Shown one piece after another: positions 6,818 to 12,568 of a stretch of DNA of 12,568 nt. The notes under the pieces were generated by a model. The model was not told where the DNA came from, ran no database searches, and saw nothing but the letters and a program-made list of their open reading frames with translations. The first letter of the stretch is position 1. Each line of letters begins with the position of its first letter. Source of the DNA: an uncultured Eubacteriales bacterium (GTDB lineage Bacteria; Bacillota; Clostridia; Lachnospirales; Lachnospiraceae); the NCBI GenBank assembly GCA_900321145.1, contig ONVB01000353.1, positions 1-12,568 of the forward strand. The letters run 5' to 3'. The position numbers were made by a program, and so were the translations under genes.

Positions 6818-8929
6818 TCAATCCCAGTCATCCGGGATCCCGTCTCCGTCTTCGTCCACGAAGTCATCATATCCGTCCTCTTCGTAGTACTCTTCCTCAA
6901 CGTAATCCTCTCCGCCCGAATCGTCTTCAGCGTCCCCGGCCCCGGCGGACTCACCGTCCGTCTGTTCCGCAGTCTCGCTCTCCTCCATGGCATCACGGAC
7001 ATAAGGATTATCCTCTCCGCCGGCAACATCATTTGCAGGTATTTCCCCGCTGTATATAGGAGTGGCCATCTCATCGACCATCTCACTCTCAGCCACAACT
7101 CCGGTGTACTCTTCATTTGCCTTATACACATTCAGATAAGGGAAAAGATCCTTTGCGATGTCAGCAAAAAGGTAAGATGCCGCTGCAGAGGACGACTGAT
7201 CTTCCACATCCGGCTCATCCACAACCACATACACCACCACCTGCGGATTCTCCACCGGCGCAAATCCTATAAAGGATATAAGGTACTTTCCGTTTCCTCT
7301 CGGAAGCTTCTCCGCCGTACCCGTCTTACCTCCTATGGTATAGCCCTCGACAGCCGCTCTGCTTCCGGTACCGTGCTCTACCACCTGAAGCAGATCCTTC
7401 TTGACCTCTTCGGATGTCTCCGCCGATATGGTTCTTCTGACGAGAACAGGATCCAGATTATCTATCACATTTCCCTTCTCGTCCTCTATCCTCACCCCCA
7501 CACTCGGCTGGTAATAATATCCGCCGTTTACAACGGAGCAAAATGCTGTTCCAAGCTGGATCATGGTCACGTTCACGCCCTGACCGAAGGACGATGTCGC
7601 AAGCTCCGTCTCATTTAAAGTATCCTCATGATATATGGTCGAGGCAAGAGATGCACTGTCCATCTCGCCGGGAATGTCGATATTGGTTCTCTGTCCGAAG
7701 CCGAAAAGCTGCTGATATTTATCGAACACCTTCGAGCCTTCCATGGCACTTATCTGCATCATAGCATCATTGCAGGAATTTGCAAGAGCCGTTCCGACAT
7801 CCTGCGGTCCGTGGCCCGCAGTATAGTGACAGTTTATATTGTAATTTCCCACAAGCTGTCCGCCGTCACATACGAAGTTATCGGTCGGCTGGATCACATC
7901 ATCCTCAAGAGCCCCCGATATGGTAAATGTCTTATATGTGGAACCGGGCTCAAAGTTGTCGGTAATGGCAAAGTTGTGCCATACCTTCTCTAAGGCCTCC
8001 GTCTCCTGAGCATCCGTATGCGAGGCCTTAAATGCAGCGAAGGCCTCCGGAGACTCAAACTGATAAGCTGTTGCTTCTATATCATAAGCTTCGTTAGGAT
8101 CGAACTGATGAGAATTGTAAAGCGCGATCACTCTGCAGGTGTTCGGATCCATGACCAGTACCGAAATATTCTTCGCACCCTCCTTGGCAAGATGAGCATC
8201 CACCCGTGCACTTATTATCTTCTGGGCATTTGCATCCATACTGGTGATAAGATTGTAGCCGTTCACCGGAGGTTCCATGGCATTTGTCTTGCCCAGCTTG
8301 TCGTCATAGTAAGAATACTCTCTTCCGTTAGTACCGTTCAGGTAATCATCATATCCCTCCTCGACTCCCTTTTCTCCTCCCGAGTTTGACGCAGAGCCGA
8401 GCAGATGACAGCACAGTTCGTTGTTGGGATATACTCTTATGTAGCGTTCATTAAGCTGTACTCCGACTACATTAGCTCCCTTTTCCGTCTTCCTGTAATC
8501 CTTAAACGGCTTTACCTCTTCATAGCTTACGCCCTTTCTCGCCATCTCATAATATGATTCGGGATCCTCGAGAAGACTGTCGAGCTGTGCATCGGTAAAT
8601 CCGAAATACTCCTTCAGTGCATCGCGTGTTGCCTCAGCCTTAAAATCAAACTCAAGGATGTTCTTCGGCTCAAGAACTATATCGTATACCAGCTTGCTGG
8701 TGGCCATCAGAGTCCCGTTCACGTCATAGATATCGCCTCTTCTGTACGGTATAGCCTTGCTGTCATAATTAAATCCGGACATGGTCTTTTCCTTATATTC
8801 CGCTCCTCTTACCACGTTAAGGAATACGATCTTGCCTACGAGCACAACAAAAAGCGCCAGGAATATCGCAAGTATCCCCAGCAGCTTTCTTCTCATTTTA
8901 TCATTGAAAATTCTCTTTTCCTTAGCCAT
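6818..8929 (-). CDS. ftsI: Class B penicillin-binding protein, FtsI/PBP2B type, with acidic C-terminal tail
   Basis: Septal transpeptidase that cross-links the glycan made by FtsW. Of 703 residues, a basic N-terminus leads to one membrane segment (about 16-38). A PBP dimerisation domain follows (RRGDIYDVNG, 63-72). The transpeptidase domain has SxxK STYK at 330-333 (catalytic S330), SxN SCN at 385-387 and KTG at 535-537. The catalytic domain ends near 600. No PASTA domain is seen, unlike many Firmicute SpoVD/PBP2B proteins. Instead about 100 residues of low-complexity, very acidic sequence end in DEDGDGIPDDWD (692-703), which resembles a calcium-binding thrombospondin type 3 loop. GGAG lies 15 nt before the ATG and an ATG-TAG pair intervenes. 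SpoVD is the alternative identity. Confidence 0.93.
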   Translation of the reverse strand: MAKEKRIFNDKMRRKLLGILAIFLALFVVLVGKIVFLNVVRGAEYKEKTMSGFNYDSKAIPYRRGDIYDVNGTLMATSKLVYDIVLEPKNILEFDFKAEATRDALKEYFGFTDAQLDSLLEDPESYYEMARKGVSYEEVKPFKDYRKTEKGANVVGVQLNERYIRVYPNNELCCHLLGSASNSGGEKGVEEGYDDYLNGTNGREYSYYDDKLGKTNAMEPPVNGYNLITSMDANAQKIISARVDAHLAKEGAKNISVLVMDPNTCRVIALYNSHQFDPNEAYDIEATAYQFESPEAFAAFKASHTDAQETEALEKVWHNFAITDNFEPGSTYKTFTISGALEDDVIQPTDNFVCDGGQLVGNYNINCHYTAGHGPQDVGTALANSCNDAMMQISAMEGSKVFDKYQQLFGFGQRTNIDIPGEMDSASLASTIYHEDTLNETELATSSFGQGVNVTMIQLGTAFCSVVNGGYYYQPSVGVRIEDEKGNVIDNLDPVLVRRTISAETSEEVKKDLLQVVEHGTGSRAAVEGYTIGGKTGTAEKLPRGNGKYLISFIGFAPVENPQVVVYVVVDEPDVEDQSSSAAASYLFADIAKDLFPYLNVYKANEEYTGVVAESEMVDEMATPIYSGEIPANDVAGGEDNPYVRDAMEESETAEQTDGESAGAGDAEDDSGGEDYVEEEYYEEDGYDDFVDEDGDGIPDDWD

Positions 8930-8932
8930 TAT

Positions 8933-8948
8933 CTACATCTCGATCTCC
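8933..8948 (-). promoter_or_regulatory. GGAG plus start-stop codon pair before the PBP gene
   Basis: GGAG (8948-8945) is 6 nt from an ATG (8938-8936) directly followed by TAG (8935-8933). The true PBP start, ATG at 8929, is in the same frame one codon further on and 15 nt from GGAG. The optimal ribosome spacing therefore points to a one-codon reading frame. It could lower or tune PBP initiation, for example through reinitiation. This is seen in sequence; the function is inferred. Confidence 0.4.
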
Positions 8949-8953
8949 GTGTT

Positions 8954-9433
8954 TTATTTGCTCTCGGGAACACTCTTTACCTGATTTACATAGTCTTCCT
9001 CGGCACTGTCATAGTATATGATCTGTCCTTTCTTGGCATATACCATACCCATTTCGTTCACCGCTATATTTCTTATCTCATCTAAGGAATACATATTCTC
9101 AAGGCGAACCCTTCTTGCCTCGTTATCGTAGCTTATAGCTTCTATCTGACTTTCGAGAGAAACTATCTCCTCCTGCTGATTGCTTATATCGATCTCCATA
9201 TTAAGCATCATTATGCAGGCTGCTATCATGATCGCAACAGAAGCAAGAACAAAAACTCCGTAACCGAAGCTGAACGCAAGTGCTCTGTCCGCTCTCGGCC
9301 TCATCCTGGTCTCGGTACGCGGCGCCGTCCTTCTTGGTGTACTTCTCTCCGGAATCTCTCTTCTTACCGGTTGTGTATTGTAGTCTCTCGCCGAGCTTCC
9401 ATGCTCATAATAATACGACCTTGCAGATGCCAT
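8954..9433 (-). CDS. ftsL: FtsL-like bitopic division protein (septum formation initiator type)
   Basis: Small bitopic protein expected to join the FtsQ-FtsL-FtsB complex that activates FtsW and its PBP. It has 159 residues: an Arg/Pro-rich, strongly basic cytoplasmic tail (1-50), one membrane segment (about 53-77), a coiled-coil stretch (about 80-114), and YSLDEIRNIAVNEMGMVYA (115-133), typical of the FtsL/DivIC superfamily after the coiled coil. An acidic C-terminal end follows. The ATG has AAAGGAG about 8 nt upstream. It sits between rsmH and the PBP gene, the standard ftsL slot. FtsL is poorly conserved, so the identification leans on topology and position; a DivIC/FtsB homologue is the main alternative. 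Confidence 0.85.
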   Translation of the reverse strand: MASARSYYYEHGSSARDYNTQPVRREIPERSTPRRTAPRTETRMRPRADRALAFSFGYGVFVLASVAIMIAACIMMLNMEIDISNQQEEIVSLESQIEAISYDNEARRVRLENMYSLDEIRNIAVNEMGMVYAKKGQIIYYDSAEEDYVNQVKSVPESK

Positions 9434-9458
9434 ATCGATCTCTCCTTTCCTTGCTTCT

Positions 9459-10388
9459 TTAAATCTTTTCTATAATCCTCAATCTTGCACTCTTTGCCCT
9501 GTTGTTGCTTTGCAGCTCCCCGGCACCTGCGGTAATGGGTTTACCCACAAGCTTTGCCTGTGGCAGTCTTCCGCAGGTGCATACCGGAAAGCCAGGAGGA
9601 CAAATGCAAGGATTTTCAAGCTTTTTAAATGTTTCCTTGACCATCCTGTCTTCTAATGAATGAAATGTTATGATGCAGAGCCTTCCGCCCTTATTAAGCA
9701 TATCCGGTGCGGTTTCAAGAAAGCTTTTAAGCACATCGAGCTCTCCGTTCACCTCTATCCTTATCGCCTGAAAGGTCTGCTTGGCCGGATGACCCTTGCC
9801 CGCTTTAAACTTCGCAGGTATCGCACCCTTGATCACTTCCGCGAGTTCAAGAGTGGTCTCTATCGGCTTCTCCTGTCTTGCGGCCACGATATGCTTGGCT
9901 ATGTTCTTAGCGAACTTATCCTCTCCGTAATCCCTTATGACACGGAAGAGATCACTTTCGGAATACTCATTGACCACCTGTCCGGCAGTAAGCGCCCTGC
10001 GCCTGTCCATACGCATATCAAGCGGTGCATCCTCTCTGTAGGAAAAACCTCTCCCCGCTTCATCGAACTGATATGACGATACTCCCAGGTCAAGCAGTAT
10101 CCCATCTACTTTATCTATCCCAAGGTCAGTAAGTACCGACCTCATATTCATGTAATTATCTCTCACTATGGTCACGCGGTCTTTAAACTCTTCCAGTCTC
10201 TTTCCCGCGGCCTTTATCGCATCCTCATCCTGATCGATCCCGATCAGTCTGCCGGTGGTAAGTCTCTTCGCGATCTCATATGAGTGACCGCCACCGCCCA
10301 AGGTACCGTCCGCATATATCCCATCCTCTTTTATATTCAGACCCTGTATGCTTTCCTCAAGCAAAACGGATACATGCTTAAATTCCAT
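9459..10388 (-). CDS. rsmH: 16S rRNA (cytosine(1402)-N4)-methyltransferase RsmH
   Basis: Uses S-adenosylmethionine to methylate N4 of C1402 in the ribosomal P site. With the start chosen here it has 309 residues, normal for the family. SAM-binding ADGTLGGGGHS is at 26-36, LLDLGVSSYQFD at 98-109, RGFSYREDAPLDMRMD at 113-128, and FHSLEDRMVK at 242-251. A CICPPGFPVCTCG cluster (261-273) with four cysteines could bind metal. ATG at 10388 is chosen because homologues begin MEFKHVSVLL and AGGTG lies 6 nt upstream. GTG at 10397 would add three residues (MQG) with a poor ribosome site. The gene overlaps the end of mraZ by 11 nt, so coupling is likely. Confidence 0.96.
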   Translation of the reverse strand: MEFKHVSVLLEESIQGLNIKEDGIYADGTLGGGGHSYEIAKRLTTGRLIGIDQDEDAIKAAGKRLEEFKDRVTIVRDNYMNMRSVLTDLGIDKVDGILLDLGVSSYQFDEAGRGFSYREDAPLDMRMDRRRALTAGQVVNEYSESDLFRVIRDYGEDKFAKNIAKHIVAARQEKPIETTLELAEVIKGAIPAKFKAGKGHPAKQTFQAIRIEVNGELDVLKSFLETAPDMLNKGGRLCIITFHSLEDRMVKETFKKLENPCICPPGFPVCTCGRLPQAKLVGKPITAGAGELQSNNRAKSARLRIIEKI

Positions 10389-10818
10389 ACCTTGCACCTA
10401 TATTCTTCGAAAGCTGACGGATATCCACGGCCTCTGTTGCGTGAACCTCATCATACGAAGCCTTGTTCCATATCTCAACGTAGGTAGTATGGCCGACTAC
10501 GACCACATCCTTATCAATACCCGCAAATTCTCTCAGCTGCTGAGGTATAACTATCCTGTTTTGTCCGTCTACTTCACACTCAGTAGCTGAGCCCTCGAAG
10601 AAATCGCGGAATCTGCGCGCATCGTCATCAGATTTCGGCAGCTGAGATAACTGCTCAGCGAACTTATCCCATTCCGCATCGGGATAAGCGTAAAGGTTCA
10701 GATCCAATCCCTGGCACAAATAAAAACTACTCCCCAGTCCGTCGCGGAGACGTGTGGGAATTATAAGTCTGCCTTTTGCATCCAGGCTGTTATAGGATTT
10801 TCCGATTAACTTTGCCAC
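10378..10818 (-). CDS. mraZ: Transcriptional regulator MraZ
   Basis: DNA-binding protein that caps dcw clusters and, where studied, represses its own operon by binding short direct repeats upstream; it can form rings. The 146 residues hold two SpoVT/AbrB-type swapped-hairpin motifs: SLDAKGRLIIPTRLRDGL (11-28) and DGQNRIVIPQQLREFAG (84-100), the usual tandem pair. The start is GTG at 10818, the only standard start codon after the in-frame stop upstream. The ribosome site is weak (GGAT, about 8 nt away), suggesting low protein levels. A promoter and a phased GTGG box array lie directly upstream, consistent with autoregulation. The stop overlaps the rsmH start. Confidence 0.96.
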   Translation of the reverse strand: MAKLIGKSYNSLDAKGRLIIPTRLRDGLGSSFYLCQGLDLNLYAYPDAEWDKFAEQLSQLPKSDDDARRFRDFFEGSATECEVDGQNRIVIPQQLREFAGIDKDVVVVGHTTYVEIWNKASYDEVHATEAVDIRQLSKNIGARYGI

Positions 10819-10863
10819 AAATCTTATCCAACTCGTCCAGATTTTGGTTTTGCAGGATGAAAA

Positions 10864-10907
10864 GTAACCACTCGGGTACTATTTCAAGCCCACTGCACTA
10901 CCACCTG
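10864..10907 (-). promoter_or_regulatory. Candidate MraZ operator: four units with an 11-nt period
   Basis: Read on the minus strand the segment divides into four 11-nt units: CAGGTGGTAGT, GCAGTGGGCTT, GAAATAGTACC and CGAGTGGTTAC. GTGG falls in the same column in units 1, 2 and 4, and unit 3 has ATAG there. MraZ proteins bind tandem G-rich repeats with about one helical turn spacing (TGGG-type boxes in E. coli). The array begins just downstream of the mraZ -10, covering the first transcribed bases, where bound MraZ would block initiation. Operator function is inferred from this match. Confidence 0.62.
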
Positions 10908-10913
10908 ACTGCT

Positions 10914-10942
10914 ATTCTACCGCAAAAAATAGGGAAATGCAA
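10914..10942 (-). promoter_or_regulatory. Candidate main promoter of the mraZ operon
   Basis: TTGCAT (10942-10937), a 17-nt spacer and TAGAAT (10919-10914) on the minus strand match a vegetative promoter, with 5/6 at the -10. Predicted transcription starts near 10907, giving a leader of about 90 nt. The -35 is part of the 3' arm of the upstream terminator hairpin and the spacer includes its T-run. Confidence 0.68.
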
Positions 10943-10961
10943 CCCAAAAATTGCATTTCCC
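10924..10961 (-). terminator. Factor-independent terminator of the ychF-lgt transcript
   Basis: A perfect 11-bp stem has arms GGGAAATGCAA (10961-10951) and TTGCATTTCCC (10942-10932) around an 8-nt loop. TATTTTTT follows on the minus strand. On the plus strand no T-run follows, so it works for minus-strand transcripts. It lies about 155 nt after lgt and insulates the division operon from upstream transcription. Confidence 0.88.
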
Positions 10962-10976
10962 ATAAAAACAACCGCT

Positions 10977-10997
10977 ATTTTATCACGGTATCCGTGA
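10977..10997 (-). promoter_or_regulatory. Dyad followed by an extended -10 element
   Basis: TCACGGATACCGTGA (10997-10983) is a perfect 6-bp inverted repeat with a 3-nt centre. Its last TGA forms an extended -10 with TAAAAT (10982-10977), the same TGATAAAAT found in the ilvD promoter. No good -35 is seen at normal spacing. A transcript from here would meet the terminator at 10961 within a few bases, so it would be very short. A regulator-binding dyad is the alternative reading. Confidence 0.3.
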
Positions 10998-11044
10998 AGC
11001 AAGGGCCGTTTTATTATGTATTTTTTATCATTTGACAGGAGTTA

Positions 11045-11117
11045 ACATCCACTTGACTTTTTTATTATGGGATTTTACTCCACTTTGCAACCACATTCGT
11101 CAGTCTGACATCCACTT
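11045..11117. repeat. Three CCACTT repeats about 31 bp apart after lgt
   Basis: On the plus strand CCACTT occurs at 11049-11054, 11080-11085 and 11112-11117, spaced 31 and 32 bp, close to three helical turns. The outer two share ACATCCACTT (11045-11054 and 11108-11117). On the minus strand they read AAGTGGA, and another GTGG lies between them at 11095-11092. An 11-bp palindrome, GTCAGTCTGAC, is at 11099-11109. They resemble MraZ-type G-rich boxes but lie some 150 bp or more upstream of the predicted promoter. Confidence 0.45.
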
Positions 11118-12013
11118 TACTCTATTTTCGTCTCTGCGTCCCTTCCCACAACCTTCAGTCTGATCACCACAATGGCTATCGATGCGATCAGCACACAAAG
11201 CGCTGCAAGGAGCTGTGAAGTCCGAAGTCCGGTTCCGAAGAAGTACAGTGAATCGGTACGTAAGCCTTCTATCCACACTCGCCCCAGGCCATACCCCCAT
11301 GCATATAAAAGCGCGAGTTCACCATCGAACTTCTTGTGCTTCCTGTATATTATTATCAGCACAAGGATCATTATGTTCCATAACGATTCATATAAGAAGG
11401 TTGGATGCACGCTTATCCACTGCATGCCTTCTATAGTCTTCAGGTTCGCTGCTATGGTTTCGGTAACCACGCCGCTTCCAACCCTGTCTGCCGGAATGCA
11501 CATGGCAAAGAGCGAATCGGTATAGTCTCCGAAAGCCTCGCGGTTGAAGAAGTTCCCCCAGCGACCGAGTATCTGTCCCACCAGGATTCCCATGATCGCG
11601 GTATCGGCGATAAGAGTAAACTTCAGTTTTCTCTTCTTACAGAATATAAACGCCGTAATAAAGCCGAAGATCAAACCGCCGTATATGGCCAGGCCGCCGT
11701 TTCTCAAGTTTATCACTCCGATAAGAGTGTCCTTGAACCCAAGTCCCTTCCCGAAGTAATCCTTCCATTGAAAGAGCACATAATAGAGTCTTGCACCCAC
11801 TATCGCAGGAATTATCAGCCACAGGATAAGGTCCAGGTAATCCTCCTGATCCTGACCCGTACGCTTTGCTTCCTTTGCTACTATGACATACGCAAGAAGA
11901 AAGCCTATCGCGATTATTATGCCATAGAACTTGATCTCAAAACCAAAGATCGATATGCCGTCCGGCACATTTTTAAGTACTATTCCAAGATGCGGAAACC
12001 TTATATCATCCAT
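11117..12013 (-). CDS. lgt: Prolipoprotein diacylglyceryl transferase Lgt
   Basis: Membrane enzyme that moves diacylglycerol from phosphatidylglycerol to the lipobox cysteine of prelipoproteins, the first step of lipoprotein maturation. The 298 residues contain seven or so hydrophobic segments. The Lgt signature GQILGRWGNFFNREAFG is at 146-162, with HPTFLYESLWN at 203-213 and RVWIEGLRTDSLYF at 245-258, including the conserved Arg and Glu residues. NGGLAIYGG (105-113) has Tyr where E. coli carries its important His, a common variation in Firmicutes. The ATG has AAAGGAG with 4 nt spacing. It begins 13 bp after ychF ends, so they are likely one transcript, which ends at the terminator before mraZ. 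Confidence 0.97.
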   Translation of the reverse strand: MDDIRFPHLGIVLKNVPDGISIFGFEIKFYGIIIAIGFLLAYVIVAKEAKRTGQDQEDYLDLILWLIIPAIVGARLYYVLFQWKDYFGKGLGFKDTLIGVINLRNGGLAIYGGLIFGFITAFIFCKKRKLKFTLIADTAIMGILVGQILGRWGNFFNREAFGDYTDSLFAMCIPADRVGSGVVTETIAANLKTIEGMQWISVHPTFLYESLWNIMILVLIIIYRKHKKFDGELALLYAWGYGLGRVWIEGLRTDSLYFFGTGLRTSQLLAALCVLIASIAIVVIRLKVVGRDAETKIE

Positions 12014-12026
12014 GTTACTCCTTTAT

Positions 12027-12568
12027 CTATACATTGAACTTAAAGAGGATAACATCGCCATCCTCAACCACATACTCCTTGCCTTCCTGGCGAACCAGGC
12101 CCTTTTCCTTCGCGGCGAGCATATTACCCGACTCGATAAGATCCTTGAACGCTACGACCTCGGCCTTGATAAAGCCTCTCTCGAAGTCCGTATGGATCTT
12201 GCCTGCTGCCTGCGGAGCTTTGGTACCCTTGACTATGGTCCACGCTCTGGTCTCGTCGGCACCCGAGGTAAGGTAGCTTATAAGTCCGAGGAGCGAGTAG
12301 CTTGCCTTGATCAGCTTGTCAAGTCCCGACTCGGCCACACCGAGATCCTCTAAGAACATCTGCTTCTCGTCATCATCAAGCTCACTTATCTCCTGCTCTA
12401 TCTGCGCACACACAGCGAAGACTTCACTGCCTGTCTCCTTCGCGTACTCGCGTACTTTCTGAACATGCGGGTTTGAAGCGCCGTCATCCGCAAGATCGTC
12501 CTCCGATACATTTGCCGCATATATGACCGGCTTGGCAGTAAGAAGATTATACTCCTTGAACCACTTGA
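12027..12568 (-). CDS. ychF: Ribosome-binding ATPase YchF (C-terminal 179 residues, runs off the right edge)
   Basis: Obg-family P-loop ATPase that associates with ribosomes and is linked to translation and oxidative stress control; YchF prefers ATP to GTP. Only the second half is here, about 179 of an expected 365 residues, and the N-terminal nucleotide-binding motifs are outside the window. LTAKPVIYAANVSEDDL and NPHVQKVREYAK precede EVFAVCAQIEQEISELDDDE, which is typical of the end of the G domain and helical insert. The C-terminal TGS-like domain has RAWTIVKGTKAPQAAGKIH followed by TDFERGFIKAEV and ends DGDVILFKFNV, the usual YchF terminus. The stop is TAG. Upstream context cannot be judged. 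Confidence 0.96.
   Translation of the reverse strand, partial: KWFKEYNLLTAKPVIYAANVSEDDLADDGASNPHVQKVREYAKETGSEVFAVCAQIEQEISELDDDEKQMFLEDLGVAESGLDKLIKASYSLLGLISYLTSGADETRAWTIVKGTKAPQAAGKIHTDFERGFIKAEVVAFKDLIESGNMLAAKEKGLVRQEGKEYVVEDGDVILFKFNV

Noticed and set aside
6833..6842. CGGGATCCCG palindrome
   Set aside because: It lies within the last codons of the PBP gene (GIPDD) and has no flanking signal, so it is most likely coincidental.
10855..10966. Possible 21-residue peptide starting ATGGGAAATGCA across the terminator
   Set aside because: It has no ribosome binding site and its codons are the terminator stem itself, so it is explained by the hairpin.
11032..11060. TTGACA on the plus strand as a promoter
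   Set aside because: No acceptable -10 lies 16-18 nt downstream, and it would run antisense into lgt.

Overview
The window is an almost complete division and cell-wall (dcw) cluster, with every gene on the minus strand. Transcription runs from the right edge to the left. Protein features point to a Firmicute of class Clostridia, most likely a Lachnospiraceae relative: RsmH starting MEFKHVSVLLEES, a short FtsL-type coiled-coil protein, the order mraZ-rsmH-ftsL-PBP-mraY-murD-ftsW-ftsQ-ftsZ, and strong AGGAGG-type ribosome binding sites. That placement is inferred from family resemblance, not from a search.

Layout in transcription order. (1) 12568-11117: the C-terminal half of the ATPase YchF, then lgt, 13 bp apart and probably cotranscribed. 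(2) 11116-10819: a dense 298-bp control region. It holds GTGG-containing repeats just after lgt, a dyad with an extended -10, a factor-independent terminator, and the mraZ promoter whose -35 lies inside the terminator stem. A phased GTGG box array, the likely MraZ operator, follows. (3) 10818-2341: a tight operon of mraZ, rsmH, ftsL, a class B PBP (ftsI-like), mraY, murD, ftsW and ftsQ, with overlaps or gaps of 0-85 bp. (4) 2313-965: ftsZ with its own promoter, a TTG start and a strong terminator. (5) 911-1: a promoter and the first 261 codons of ilvD, unrelated in function.

The genes fit together as a septation module. MraY makes lipid I and MurD adds D-Glu to the UDP-MurNAc peptide. FtsW polymerises glycan and the PBP cross-links it. 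FtsQ and FtsL are the bitopic regulators of that pair, and FtsZ is the cytoskeletal scaffold. RsmH modifies 16S rRNA and MraZ is the probable autoregulator. murE, murF, murG, murC, ftsA and the spoIIG sporulation genes, often part of such clusters, are absent from this stretch.

No RNA genes, mobile elements or CRISPR arrays were seen. The most unusual items are the nested terminator/promoter/operator ahead of mraZ, a second PDFL motif inside the FtsZ linker, an acidic calcium-loop-like tail on the PBP, and a start-stop codon pair at the best-spaced ribosome binding site ahead of the PBP gene.
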